Source of the DNA: Planctomycetota bacterium
Lineage (GTDB): Bacteria; Planctomycetota; Planctomycetia; Pirellulales; UBA7805
DNA: 44,630 nucleotides
Direction of reading: 5' to 3'
NCBI GenBank assembly: GCA_003389215.1
Contig: QQVP01000075.1
Coordinates: forward strand, 1-44,630
Shown here: in pieces, positions 16,047 through 24,352 of the stretch
How the letters are laid out: each line of letters begins with the position of its first letter
How positions within the stretch are numbered: the stretch's first letter is position 1
Position numbers and translations under genes: made by a program
The notes under the pieces: model-generated
Database searches by the model: none
Told to the model about the DNA's origin: nothing
The model's input: the letters and a program-made list of their open reading frames with translations, nothing else

Positions 16047-16431
16047 TGCCGACCACATCCAAGACCATTGGGTGCTAATCTGCACCTCGGCGCGATCGCA
16101 TGCAGCCCGAATGGCGGCCCGCTGCCGGCGCAAGGCGTCAACGATGATCTTGCGCGAGGCCGATTCCTTTTGCGATCGTGACCCACCGCAAACAGTCAGC
16201 GAATTGTCGCGTCGGCAGAAGCAGTCGATGCACTTGATATCACGGATTGGCAGTATTTCACACGCGGACCTGATGGGCCGGAGTCATCCGAGTGTTTCTG
16301 ACCAGATCCTCGAAGAGACCAAGGCGTTTCTCAAGCGTGTCGACTTGGATGAATCCCCATACGAAGAATCGCTGGTGCTGACTTCCAAGATATCTGCGCT
16401 CTGTAACGCTGACAGGATGCAGCACCTTTGA
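16039..16431 (+). CDS. Unknown protein overlapping the HEPN gene
   Basis: A 130-residue protein that I do not recognise. It begins at ATG 16039, 8 nt inside the HEPN gene, which strongly suggests one operon and coupled translation; a TTG three codons earlier is an alternative. It contains two short Cys-containing segments (HAARMAARCRRK and ADSFCDRD), and a mostly helical, charged remainder with no membrane segment. By position it could be the antitoxin or an accessory subunit of the HEPN protein. It shares the lower GC content of that gene. Confidence 0.55.
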   Translation: MSDADHIQDHWVLICTSARSHAARMAARCRRKASTMILREADSFCDRDPPQTVSELSRRQKQSMHLISRIGSISHADLMGRSHPSVSDQILEETKAFLKRVDLDESPYEESLVLTSKISALCNADRMQHL

Positions 16432-16487
16432 CCGACATCATCCGATGTAAAGGTGCTAGCAGGTTGTCCGTTGAGTGGGCGGCGATG

Positions 16488-17015
16488 CGGCAAGGTTTGA
16501 CTAATCGAACCACTCGTCGGCTTCGTCAAACTTCGGCAGGCAGAGGATGAGTACTTCCATGTTGCCGATCGCGCGGTGTCGCGTGCCGGGGCGAATCAAC
16601 ACGCACATGCCCTGGCGCAGAGCGATCTCTTCGTCGTTCAGTTGCAGGCGGGCGTCGGGGCCGCACTCCAAGATGTAGTAGACCTCGGTGAGTCGCCGGT
16701 GGTAATGCGTCTGCGCGTCGCGGGCGATGCTGGTGCGGTGGACCGTGGCGGGAAAGTCGGCCACCTCGGCGAAGGCTCGACGGGCCGTGCCGCAGGGGCA
16801 ATCGGTGCCGGGAATCTCGGCGAAGTCGGCGACGACATAGGGCCTGTGTTGATCTTCCTCTCGCTGATTCACGGGGGCTTTCCTGCTTGGCTTTCGGGGG
16901 ACGGAAGCGTGCCGTTCGAGAGACGTACTATAACGTCCGCAGCGACGCGCGATGCACCCGGCGGTTGCCGCAGGTGGCGGCCGGCTTGCCGTACAATCGG
17001 CAAGGTTTGACTAGT
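16488..17015. repeat. 16-bp direct repeat flanking the cupin gene
   Basis: CGGCAAGGTTTGACTA occurs at 16488-16503, including the cupin stop codon on the other strand, and at 17000-17015, upstream of the cupin start. The right copy is also half of a perfect 7-bp hairpin CTTGCCG/CGGCAAG (16987-17006). The segment between the copies holds just one gene. Confidence 0.8.
16501..16872 (-). CDS. Cupin-domain protein
   Basis: A single-domain cupin of 123 residues. Motif 1 is THYHRRLTEVYYILECG with two histidines and a glutamate as metal ligands, and motif 2 is RPGTRHRAIG with the third histidine. An N-terminal segment CPCGTARRAFAEVADFP precedes the barrel. Proteins of this shape include small dioxygenases, isomerases and sensor domains; the substrate cannot be deduced. 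The gene is alone and is bracketed by a 16-bp direct repeat whose left copy contains its stop codon. Confidence 0.85.
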   Translation of the reverse strand: MNQREEDQHRPYVVADFAEIPGTDCPCGTARRAFAEVADFPATVHRTSIARDAQTHYHRRLTEVYYILECGPDARLQLNDEEIALRQGMCVLIRPGTRHRAIGNMEVLILCLPKFDEADEWFD

Positions 17016-17428
17016 TTCTGGGCGCGGCAAAGTTCGCCTAACAGTTGCCATAAGCCATTTAGTGAAAATTACTTCGGAACCTTCAAGGGGTCTTCTCGGC
17101 CGGGCCGATACGGTAGGTGTCGCTAAGCGGATTCATGTGTCGTGAGGCGGCACATACCCCATGCGTCGAGGCGCTGTGGATAGTCCTGGTCAAGGAATGG
17201 CTGGGACAGCTCCGACGCACAAACCAATAGAACTGCGGGTTCCTACCCAGCCATCCCTCCCGGCAACGCTACCCACCCTCAGGTTATCTGACCGACTCGA
17301 TCCACGAGCTCTGGTCACCTCGGCCGCGATTCCCCATCCCGGCCGACATGACTACCCGGTTAGAAGAAGCGATGTTCGGAATGGAGCTGCGCTGCTCGCG
17401 GTTCGGATCGTAAAGGAGACGTAGTTCT
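16873..17428. other. Long intergenic region before the Cys-rich gene
   Basis: 556 nt without a convincing gene. It contains the right copy of the 16-bp repeat, an AT-rich stretch at about 17040-17075 starting TTGCCATAAGCC that could hold a promoter, and at 17412-17419 the strong ribosome binding site AAAGGAGA for the Cys-rich gene. The length suggests a long leader or a regulatory zone. Confidence 0.5.
17412..17419 (+). promoter_or_regulatory. Strong ribosome binding site of the Cys-rich gene
   Basis: AAAGGAGA lies 9 nt before ATG 17429. It is the best Shine-Dalgarno match I noticed in the window, in keeping with high expression of a structural or metal-binding protein. Confidence 0.7.
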
Positions 17429-18283
17429 ATGAAGTCGAGCATGTTTATTGGCGCGCTCGTCTTGGGCATTTGCCTGATGGGCAGCCAGCAGAGTTACGGT
17501 TTCGAACTGCTGGACACGCTGCTGGGCGGCGGATGTGGCTGTGCGAGCAGCTGCGGCTGCGAGTCGGCCTGTGGTTGTGAAGCCAAGTGCGGTTGTGAAG
17601 CCAAGTGCGGTTGCGAAGCCAAGTGCGGTTGCGAAGCCAAGTGCGGTTGCGATACCGGCTGCTGCAAGTCGCGTTGCTGCAAGAAGCGTTGCTGCAAGAG
17701 CCGCTGCTGCAAGTCGCGTGGTTGCTGCAACGGTGGTTGCGCCGCCAAGTGCGGTTGCGAAGCGGCTGGCTGCGAAGCCAAGTGTGGTGCGGAAGCTGCC
17801 TGCGGTTGCGAAGCCAAGTGCGGTTGCGACAGCGGTTGCTGCAAGTCGCGTTGCTGCAAGTCGCGTTGCTGCAAGAGCCGTTGCTGCAACAATGGCTGCG
17901 CTGCCAAGTGCGGCTGCGAAGCTAAGTGCGGCTGCGAAGCTGCCTGCGGTTGCGAAGCCAAGTGCGGTTGCGACACCGGCTGCTGCAAGAGCCGCTGCTG
18001 CAAGTCGCGTTGCCGTTGCTTCTCGCTGCGTGACCTCTTCCCCTGCTGCCGTGGTTGCTGCAAGTCGAGCTGCGGTTGCGACAACGGTTGTGCCGCCAAG
18101 TGCGGTTGCGAAGCTGCCTGCGGTTGCGAAGCCGCTGGTTGTGCCGACGCTGGTTGCCACGGACATGGCGACAGCGGCGAAGCCGCCCCGGCCGACTACA
18201 TCCCGATGCCGCCCACGCCGAAGCAAGATCATTCGGCTGGCACGGGCCGTCGCGCCATCCACGTGAGCTCGCTGGTCAACTAG
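17429..18283 (+). CDS. Secreted modular cysteine-rich protein
   Basis: A 284-residue protein. A signal peptide (MKSSMFIGALVLGICLMG, then SQQSYG) is followed by about 69 cysteines in some 260 residues by hand count. The repeats form three modules: acidic GCEAKC units, then GCDTGCC or GCDSGCC, then basic KSRCC units, then a short Asn/Gly linker and AAKCGCE. The C-terminal 45 residues lack cysteine and are Pro-rich. Such a chain could form a disulfide-bonded envelope protein, as planctomycete envelopes are known for cystine-rich protein, or bind metals like a large metallothionein. The gene is monocistronic, with a strong ribosome binding site and a strong terminator. Repeat copies are nearly identical in DNA, so copy number may vary. 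Confidence 0.85.
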   Translation: MKSSMFIGALVLGICLMGSQQSYGFELLDTLLGGGCGCASSCGCESACGCEAKCGCEAKCGCEAKCGCEAKCGCDTGCCKSRCCKKRCCKSRCCKSRGCCNGGCAAKCGCEAAGCEAKCGAEAACGCEAKCGCDSGCCKSRCCKSRCCKSRCCNNGCAAKCGCEAKCGCEAACGCEAKCGCDTGCCKSRCCKSRCRCFSLRDLFPCCRGCCKSSCGCDNGCAAKCGCEAACGCEAAGCADAGCHGHGDSGEAAPADYIPMPPTPKQDHSAGTGRRAIHVSSLVN

Positions 18284-18317
18284 GCCAACGAACCCACGCA
18301 TCGTATTTGCGACAATG

Positions 18318-18359
18318 ACCGGCCTGCCTGGGAGCTCCTGGGCAGGCCGGTTTCATTTT
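18318..18359 (+). terminator. Rho-independent terminator of the Cys-rich gene
   Basis: CCGGCCTGCC at 18319-18328 pairs perfectly with GGCAGGCCGG at 18341-18350, and TTTCATTTT follows. The stem begins 35 nt after the stop codon. Confidence 0.88.
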
Positions 18360-18443
18360 GCGCGGGAGTCGTGTTGCGGGAATGAGAGTGGCAGCGCGCC
18401 CCCAGCGGGTTCGCCAGGGTGAACCCGACGTGGCAGCCGCGCC

Positions 18444-19601
18444 TTACTCGGCCGCCGACTCGGCCTCGATCCGCCCGATCGCATATCCCAGCAGGTCGCC
18501 ACGCTGGCGACATTCGGCCAGCAAACGCTCGTAGTCGCCGCCGCGGCGCGACAATTCCAGCAGTGACGGGGCGAAGCCGGTCGTCGGCGTGCCGTGCGGC
18601 AGTTTGTCGAGCGTCATGGCGATCGCCTCCTCGAAGCGGCCGAGTCGCGCCAGGAGAGCCACATAGACCTCGACCACGGCGCTCCCTTCTTCGTAGACGT
18701 TGGCCTGCTCGGCCCGCTGACGGAAGTACTCGAGAGCCTTATCGACTTGCTCGCCCAGTTGGGCCGCGAAGAACAGGCCGCTGACGGCAAAGGCGTCCTC
18801 GAAGGGCGGATCTCCCGGCGGCTGCAACGACTCGTGCAGCGCCCGACCGTACTCCGTCAGCTCCCATGCCAGCCGCAGAGCCGCGGTGTCCTCGACGATG
18901 CGGGACATCCGCACCACCGACGAGAGATGCGAAATATCGACGTGATAGGTATGCTCGCCGAAGGCGTCGCGCTTCTGCTCGAGAAATTCGAGCAAGCCCG
19001 AGGCACCGCCGGCGCCCGAATCGGCAGGCGACTCGATCCCCAGATTCTCGAGCAGCTCGGCGTGCAACCGCCGCACCAACTGACCCACGGCAACCTGTTT
19101 CTCGGGGATACTTCGCGTGTACATGGCCGAGTCGTAGGTCGTGATCGCGTTGCAGATGCCGTAGTGATCGAGGACGATCGAGAAGCCCCGGTCGACGTCG
19201 AGGCCCTCGTGCAACGACAGCTCGACGATCTGGTCGAGATTGCTCTCGTCGGGCTCGGCGGCCGCCAGCGCCTCGCGCATCGTCGCCTCGTCGCCGGCGG
19301 GTCGCAGGTACATCCAGGCCGCTCGCAAATCGCCCGCGGCGAGCAGCAGGTTTCCCACTTCGCGGCAGGCTTCGACGTAGCCGGCTTCGACCTCGTCACG
19401 CGTGGCGTCGGACAATTCTTCGAGCCGCGCCTCGCGCGCCAGCGGGGCCCCGGCACGCTGCCGACACTGCATCAGTCGGGCGTCGAAGAGTTCGTGGTAC
19501 TTGCCCTCGGCCTTGAGCTGCTCGCAGAGCACCGCGATGGCACCCGCGATGCCGGAGCTCGTCAGTTCGTCGTCGATGCGGGCAAAGTCGTCCGCGGACA
19601 T
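18444..19601 (-). CDS. TPR-like helical repeat protein, unknown role
   Basis: A soluble, mostly helical protein of 385 residues. Several segments have the spacing of TPR-like helix pairs, for example EACREVGNLLLAAGDLRAAWMYL, EQVDKALEYFRQRAEQANVY and YVALLARLGRFEEAIAMTL. There is no signal peptide or membrane segment. I chose ATG 19601 (MSADDFARIDDEL), since the 15 residues before it look unrelated. I do not recognise a specific family. It is convergent with the Cys-rich gene and divergent from the thioesterase gene, so it is transcribed alone. Confidence 0.7.
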   Translation of the reverse strand: MSADDFARIDDELTSSGIAGAIAVLCEQLKAEGKYHELFDARLMQCRQRAGAPLAREARLEELSDATRDEVEAGYVEACREVGNLLLAAGDLRAAWMYLRPAGDEATMREALAAAEPDESNLDQIVELSLHEGLDVDRGFSIVLDHYGICNAITTYDSAMYTRSIPEKQVAVGQLVRRLHAELLENLGIESPADSGAGGASGLLEFLEQKRDAFGEHTYHVDISHLSSVVRMSRIVEDTAALRLAWELTEYGRALHESLQPPGDPPFEDAFAVSGLFFAAQLGEQVDKALEYFRQRAEQANVYEEGSAVVEVYVALLARLGRFEEAIAMTLDKLPHGTPTTGFAPSLLELSRRGGDYERLLAECRQRGDLLGYAIGRIEAESAAE

Positions 19602-19748
19602 GGGCAAGCTCTTCGCGCTAGCAGAATCGAATGGGCAAGCCACCATCGTACCATAGCGGTCGCAGCGACGTCAGGCGGTCGCCTCCCATGCGACGTCGAT
19701 CGCGGTCGCGCGTTGCCAACGACCGCGACGAAGGCGATACTACGTGTC

Positions 19749-20156
19749 ATGACCAATGCCAGCGACAACGACCGCGAGCCGCACGAAGCGCATGAAGCCG
19801 CCTTGCGCACCATCGCGATGCCGAAGGATACAAATCCGAATGGCGACATCTTCGGCGGTTGGTTGCTCTCCCAGATGGACCTGGCCGGCAGCGTGGTGGC
19901 CCGTGAGCGAGCGGGCGGACGTTGTGTGACCGTGGCGGTGAACGCGATGAGCTTCCACCGTCCCGTGTTCGTCGGCGACGAAGTCAGCTGTTATAGTGAG
20001 GTGACCGGCGTGGGGAGAACGTCGATGACGGTGCACGTGACCGCCTATCGGCGAAACCCGGAGTCGGGGCCGCGAGAACAGGTCACCGAAGGGACGTTTA
20101 CCTTTGTCCGCATCGACGACGCAGGCCGACCCAAGGTGATTGAGAAGAGCGAATAA
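19749..20156 (+). CDS. Acyl-CoA thioesterase, hotdog fold (YciA/BACH type)
   Basis: A 135-residue single hotdog-domain enzyme hydrolysing acyl-CoA thioesters in the cytoplasm. AMPKDTNPNGDIFGGWLLSQMD contains the conserved N-x-x-G-D-I-F-G-G-W helix with the catalytic aspartate, and TVAVNAMSFHRPVFVGDEV is the typical central strand. The length fits the single-domain YciA group. ATG 19749 is the only reasonable start. The sulfatase gene follows after 9 nt, so the two may be cotranscribed, without an obvious functional link. Confidence 0.92.
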   Translation: MTNASDNDREPHEAHEAALRTIAMPKDTNPNGDIFGGWLLSQMDLAGSVVARERAGGRCVTVAVNAMSFHRPVFVGDEVSCYSEVTGVGRTSMTVHVTAYRRNPESGPREQVTEGTFTFVRIDDAGRPKVIEKSE

Positions 20157-20165
20157 CGGTCGAAG

Positions 20166-21662
20166 ATGTTGCCGAGACGACAGCAACAAGAGATGCCGCG
20201 ACGCTGGACGATTTGGATCGTGGTGGCGCTCGTGCAAGGAACGCTCGTCGAGCCGGTTGCAGCCGACCCCGCCACCGCGGAGCAGCCGAACTTCGTCGTG
20301 ATCCTGGTCGACGACCTCGGTTGGACCGATCTGGGCTGCTATGGCAGCCAATACTACGAGACGCCCCACATCGATCGCCTGGCGCAAGACGGGGTGCGAT
20401 TTACGGACGGGTACGCGGCCTGTGCCGTCTGTTCGCCGAGCCGCGCGGCCCTGTTGACCGGCAACTACCCGGCGCGGATCGGCATTACCGACTGGATTCG
20501 CTATCGCTATCGCGGGCAACCTCCGCCAGGTTTCGACGACCCGTCCGATTACGAATCGGTCGGCAAGCCGATCGAGACGCCGCGGAATCGGTTCTATCTC
20601 GAGCATCGGCACGTAACGCTAGCCGAGGTGCTGGGCGAGGCGGGCTACCAGACTTGCCACATCGGCAAGTGGCACCTGGGCCCCGACGACTACTATCCCG
20701 AGCGACAGGGTTTCGACATCAACATCGCGGGCTGCGACTATGGCATGCCGCCGACCTATTTCTTTCCCTGGTCGGACAAGAACCACGAGCGGATGCCGAA
20801 CTTACTCGGTGGTAAGGAAGGCGACTTCTTGACCGATCGGCTCGCCGCCGAGGCGGTGAAGTTCATCGACGCCCATCGCGAGCAGCGGTTCTTTCTCTAC
20901 TTCGCCCCCTATGCGGTGCACACGCCGATTCAGACCAAGCCGGCGCTGGCGGCCAAGTACGCGGCGAAGCCGAAAGCCGGTCAGAAGAATGCCGCCTATG
21001 CGGGGATGATTCAGAGTGTCGACGAGGCCGTCGGTGCAATTCGTGCCCAGCTGGCCCAAGCGGGATTGGCCGAGAACACCGTGCTGATTTTCACCTCGGA
21101 TAACGGCGGCTACCTGCCGGTGACGAGCAACGCCCCGCTGCGTGGTGGCAAAGGCATGATGTACGAAGGCGGCTTGCGCGTGCCGTTCATCGTGTACTGG
21201 CCCCGGGTGACCGAACCCGGTTCGACGCAGGACGAGCCGGTCCTCGGGATCGACGTTTTTCCCACACTGCTGGACATTGCCGGCGTCGAGCGTGATGCCG
21301 ACGATCGCGTCGACGGAGTCAGCCTGGTGCCGATCCTGGCCGATGAAGAGGCGTTGGATCGGGCGGCCATCTATTGGCACTTTCCCCACTATCGCGGCAC
21401 GGATGCCGATCCGTACGGAGTCGTCCGGGCAGGCGACTACAAACTGATGCGCCTGTATGAAGACGGATCGACGCAGCTCTACAACTTGCGCGAGGACCCA
21501 TCCGAGACGACCGACCTGGCCGAGCAAGAGCCCGAGAAGGCCAAGGACCTCGACTTGATGCTCTCCAAGTGGTTGATCAGCTCCGAGGCGAAGCTGGTGC
21601 GGCCCGATCCCAATTACCAGCCGCCGGCCGCCGACGAGAGCGAGCGGGCGGCGGACGAGTAG
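20166..21662 (+). CDS. Secreted sulfatase (formylglycine type)
   Basis: Arylsulfatase-family hydrolase of 498 residues, removing sulfate esters from polysaccharides or small molecules outside the cytoplasm. A signal peptide (WTIWIVVALVQGTLVEPVAA) is followed by NFVVILVDDLGWTDLGCYG with metal-binding aspartates. The active-site motif CSPSR (C89) is the site for formylglycine formation, and HIGKWHLG and FTSDNGG are the later conserved segments. The C-terminal tail is Ala/Glu-rich. The start could also be the ATG ten codons inside. Planctomycetes typically have many such genes. No maturase gene is in the window. Confidence 0.94.
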   Translation: MLPRRQQQEMPRRWTIWIVVALVQGTLVEPVAADPATAEQPNFVVILVDDLGWTDLGCYGSQYYETPHIDRLAQDGVRFTDGYAACAVCSPSRAALLTGNYPARIGITDWIRYRYRGQPPPGFDDPSDYESVGKPIETPRNRFYLEHRHVTLAEVLGEAGYQTCHIGKWHLGPDDYYPERQGFDINIAGCDYGMPPTYFFPWSDKNHERMPNLLGGKEGDFLTDRLAAEAVKFIDAHREQRFFLYFAPYAVHTPIQTKPALAAKYAAKPKAGQKNAAYAGMIQSVDEAVGAIRAQLAQAGLAENTVLIFTSDNGGYLPVTSNAPLRGGKGMMYEGGLRVPFIVYWPRVTEPGSTQDEPVLGIDVFPTLLDIAGVERDADDRVDGVSLVPILADEEALDRAAIYWHFPHYRGTDADPYGVVRAGDYKLMRLYEDGSTQLYNLREDPSETTDLAEQEPEKAKDLDLMLSKWLISSEAKLVRPDPNYQPPAADESERAADE

Positions 21663-21712
21663 TCGCGCGGATACTCGACGGCTCCTGGACGACGTTCTGC
21701 GAGCGATTTCCG

Positions 21713-22924
21713 ATGTCCTCACCTTCGCAAGCCCTGGCCTGGCTCGATGACGCCCTGGCCGAACTCGATTTGCAACAGCTTCGCCGCCAGTTGCGCACTC
21801 GTTATGGCGCCCAGGGGGCGACGATCGATGTCGACGGGCTCGATGTCGACGGGCGCGATGTCGATGGGCGACGGCTGATCAACTTCGCGTCGAACGACTA
21901 CCTGGCCCTGGCCGATGAGCCCGTGGTTCGCCGCGCTGCGCTGCAGGTGCTCGAGCGCGAGGGCGTGGGCAGCGGGGCGAGTCCCCTGATCGTCGGTCGC
22001 AGCGAAGCCCACGCGCGGCTGGAAACGGCCCTGGCGGAGTTCGAAGGATCCGAGGCGGCGTTGCTGTTTCCCTCGGGGTTCGCGGCCAACAGCGGAACGA
22101 TTCCGGCACTGGCGGGACCTGGCGATGCGATCTTCTCCGACGCCAAGAACCACGCCAGTCTCGTCGACGGCTGCCGACTCTCGCGGGCCGAAGTGCACAT
22201 TTACCGTCACGGCGACGTCGATCACTTGCGGGAGTTGCTGGCCGGGAGTTCCACCGCGCGGCGGCGACTGATCGTGACCGATAGCCTGTTCAGCATGGAC
22301 GGCGACTTGGCCCCGCTGACGCAGCTGGCCGATTTGGCGGAGCAGTGCGACGCGATGTTGCTGGTCGACGAGGCTCACGCGACCGGTGTTTTCGGCCGGC
22401 AGGGGCGCGGTGTGGCGGAGCACCTCGGCGTCGAGGACCGCGTCGATGTCAAGGTCGGCACGCTCAGCAAGGCCTTGGGCGTCGCCGGCGGTTTCGTGGC
22501 GGGCTCGCAGGCGCTCGTCGCTTGGCTCGCGAATCGCGATCGTCCCTACGTCTTCTCGACAGCGGCGCCGCCCGCGATGGCAGCGGCTGCCCTGGCCGCC
22601 TTGAGAATCGTCGAGGAGCAGCCGCAGCGGCGCTGCGAGCTGCTGGAAGCGGCGGCCAACTTGCGGACGCATCTTTTCGAACAAGGCTGGCAGATCGGCA
22701 AGAGCGAGAGCCAGATCGTGCCGATCTACTTGGGCGAGGCCGACGCCGCCTTGGCGGCTGCCGCCCACCTGGCCGAGCGGGGATTCTTGGTGCCGGCGAT
22801 TCGACCTCCGTCGGTTCCGCCCGGCGAGGCCCTGTTGCGGCTCAGTCTCCGCTGGGATCACACTTCCGAGATGCTCGCCGAGCTGGTCGAGGCCTTCCGC
22901 GAGCTGCAGGTTGTCGCGCGCTAG
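21713..22924 (+). CDS. bioF: 8-amino-7-oxononanoate synthase family enzyme
   Basis: PLP-dependent alpha-oxoamine synthase of 403 residues, in the BioF type making KAPA from pimeloyl thioester and alanine for biotin. Visible motifs: NFASNDYLALA, LLFPSGFAANSGTI, KNHASLVDG, VDEAHATGVFG (D219 binds the pyridine nitrogen) and GTLSKALGVAGG (PLP lysine K253). No other biotin gene is adjacent, so a related oxoamine synthase role is possible. Unusual: residues 39-53 are a threefold repeat of about DVDGR caused by a 15-bp tandem repeat, in a loop just before the NFASNDYL motif. Confidence 0.85.
   Translation: MSSPSQALAWLDDALAELDLQQLRRQLRTRYGAQGATIDVDGLDVDGRDVDGRRLINFASNDYLALADEPVVRRAALQVLEREGVGSGASPLIVGRSEAHARLETALAEFEGSEAALLFPSGFAANSGTIPALAGPGDAIFSDAKNHASLVDGCRLSRAEVHIYRHGDVDHLRELLAGSSTARRRLIVTDSLFSMDGDLAPLTQLADLAEQCDAMLLVDEAHATGVFGRQGRGVAEHLGVEDRVDVKVGTLSKALGVAGGFVAGSQALVAWLANRDRPYVFSTAAPPAMAAAALAALRIVEEQPQRRCELLEAAANLRTHLFEQGWQIGKSESQIVPIYLGEADAALAAAAHLAERGFLVPAIRPPSVPPGEALLRLSLRWDHTSEMLAELVEAFRELQVVAR
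21827..21871 (+). repeat. 15-bp tandem repeat, three units, inside bioF
   Basis: GATGTCGACGGGCTC (21827), GATGTCGACGGGCGC (21842) and GATGTCGATGGGCGA (21857). The period is in frame and encodes DVDG(L/R) units. Confidence 0.9.
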
Positions 22925-22964
22925 AGCGTCGGTCGATTGAACGTTGGCCGGCGTGTCGCACTTC

Positions 22965-22987
22965 CGCCAGGTGCTTCAAACCTGGCG
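22965..22987. terminator. Hairpin between convergent bioF and permease genes
   Basis: CGCCAGGT at 22965-22972 pairs with ACCTGGCG at 22980-22987 around a 7-nt loop. It lies between convergent genes and may terminate both, but there is no T-run on either side. Confidence 0.5.
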
Positions 22988-22992
22988 CCTCG

Positions 22993-24336
22993 CTACTCGT
23001 GCCGCAGGGCCTCGATCGGATCCATCGCCGCCGCCCGCATGGCCGGATAGAGTCCGAAGATCAGGCCGACGCCGACGGAGATGCTGAAGGCCAGCGGGAT
23101 CGACCAGCCGACCATCACCGGGTCGAGGTTGCGAATCACCTCGGGCATCTCGGCCATGGTTGCGGGAATCAATCGCTCCATGCCGTTGCGGAGCAATCCG
23201 ATGGCGGGACCGCAGAGCAATCCGCCCAAAACTCCGCAGCTGCCGCCGACGACCGTGAGCACGATCGTCTCGGCAAGAAACTGACGTGTGATGTCGCCGC
23301 GTTTGGCACCCAGGGCGCGGCGAATGCCGATTTCACGGGTTCGCTCGGTCACCGTGGCCAGCATGATGTTCATGATGCCGATGCCACCGACGACGAGCGA
23401 GATGGCGGCAATCGTCCCCATGAACACCATGAACATGATCCGCATCGTGCGCACCTGTTCCAGCAGTTCGAGCGGCACGATGATCTCGAAATCCTCTTTC
23501 TCCTTGTGGGTGAGGTTCATGGTCGTCTCGACGAGATCGGCCGTTTCCACGACCTCGTCGACGTTGCTCACCTGGAGCGTGACCTGGTTGAGCTCGACGA
23601 TTTCACCTTCGAAGGTGCCGCTGCTGGCCGAGATGATGCGATCGCCCAATCGCCGCCAGAACGACGTGATAGGAATGTAGACGTCGCCCGAAAAGTCTTG
23701 GCCTTCCAGCGAGCTGCCAATCGCGGAGGTCGACGCCCGCGGCTGCATCACACCGACCACGACGTACGGCTCGTGATCGGTGCTGTCGTGTTCGACGCGG
23801 ACGTACTGCCCGAGGGGATCTTCGAGCGGGAACAGGGCCTGAGCAACTTCGGCCGCCAGCACACAGAAGTTATTCTCGGCTTCCAGGTCGGCATGGCCCA
23901 GAAAGCGTCCGCGGTCGAGCGTGAGCCGCATGACTTCGGCATACTCAGGCGTGCAACCGACGAGCCGCCCGTCAATCGTGTTGTCGGCAAAGCGAAAGGT
24001 ACGGCGAATTTCCCGAATGCGAATCGCCCGCTGGACCGTGGGCAGCAGCTCCGGGTCGCTGAGGCGGACATAGTCTTCCCGCGTAATGCCGTAGGGCGTG
24101 AGCCGCCGGGCCGTGGAATCGGAGACGACCGGCTTCTTCGATTTGACGATGATGTTTTGCGCCCCGAGCTGCTCGATCTGCTGTTGCGCGCGGCTGCTGA
24201 TGCCCTCGCCGATGGCCAACAGCCAGATCACGCTGGCGGTGCCGATGAAGATGCCCAGCACCGTGAGCAGCGAACGCATGGGGTGCAAGAGCAAGCTCTT
24301 GACGCCGATCTTCCACGTTCGCAGCCAGTTGATCAT
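22993..24336 (-). CDS. MacB-type ABC transporter permease
   Basis: Inner-membrane permease of 447 residues. An N-terminal helix (SLLTVLGIFIGTASVIWLLAIG) is followed by a MacB-like periplasmic domain of about 240 residues, then three helices in an FtsX-type domain containing ERTREIGIRRALGAKRGDI. This is the arrangement of permeases working with an adaptor and outer-membrane channel. It is the last gene of the efflux operon, 16 nt after the ATPase. The ATPase is a separate gene here, unlike MacB itself where both are fused. Probable cargo is a drug, peptide or lipoprotein, but nothing identifies it. Confidence 0.92.
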   Translation of the reverse strand: MINWLRTWKIGVKSLLLHPMRSLLTVLGIFIGTASVIWLLAIGEGISSRAQQQIEQLGAQNIIVKSKKPVVSDSTARRLTPYGITREDYVRLSDPELLPTVQRAIRIREIRRTFRFADNTIDGRLVGCTPEYAEVMRLTLDRGRFLGHADLEAENNFCVLAAEVAQALFPLEDPLGQYVRVEHDSTDHEPYVVVGVMQPRASTSAIGSSLEGQDFSGDVYIPITSFWRRLGDRIISASSGTFEGEIVELNQVTLQVSNVDEVVETADLVETTMNLTHKEKEDFEIIVPLELLEQVRTMRIMFMVFMGTIAAISLVVGGIGIMNIMLATVTERTREIGIRRALGAKRGDITRQFLAETIVLTVVGGSCGVLGGLLCGPAIGLLRNGMERLIPATMAEMPEVIRNLDPVMVGWSIPLAFSISVGVGLIFGLYPAMRAAAMDPIEALRHE

Positions 24337-24352
24337 CGTCGCCGCCGACCCT

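Noticed and set aside
17360..18301. Ala/Thr/Gly-repeat protein (LGFATA-type repeats) antisense to the Cys-rich gene, and a Gln-rich frame beside it
   Set aside because: The repeats merely reflect the codon repeats of the Cys-rich gene; they have no signal, ribosome binding site or terminator of their own.
22922..22929. TAGAGCGT at the bioF stop as a third copy of the rng element end
   Set aside because: Eight matching bases at a stop codon can arise by chance, and no partner inverted end follows.
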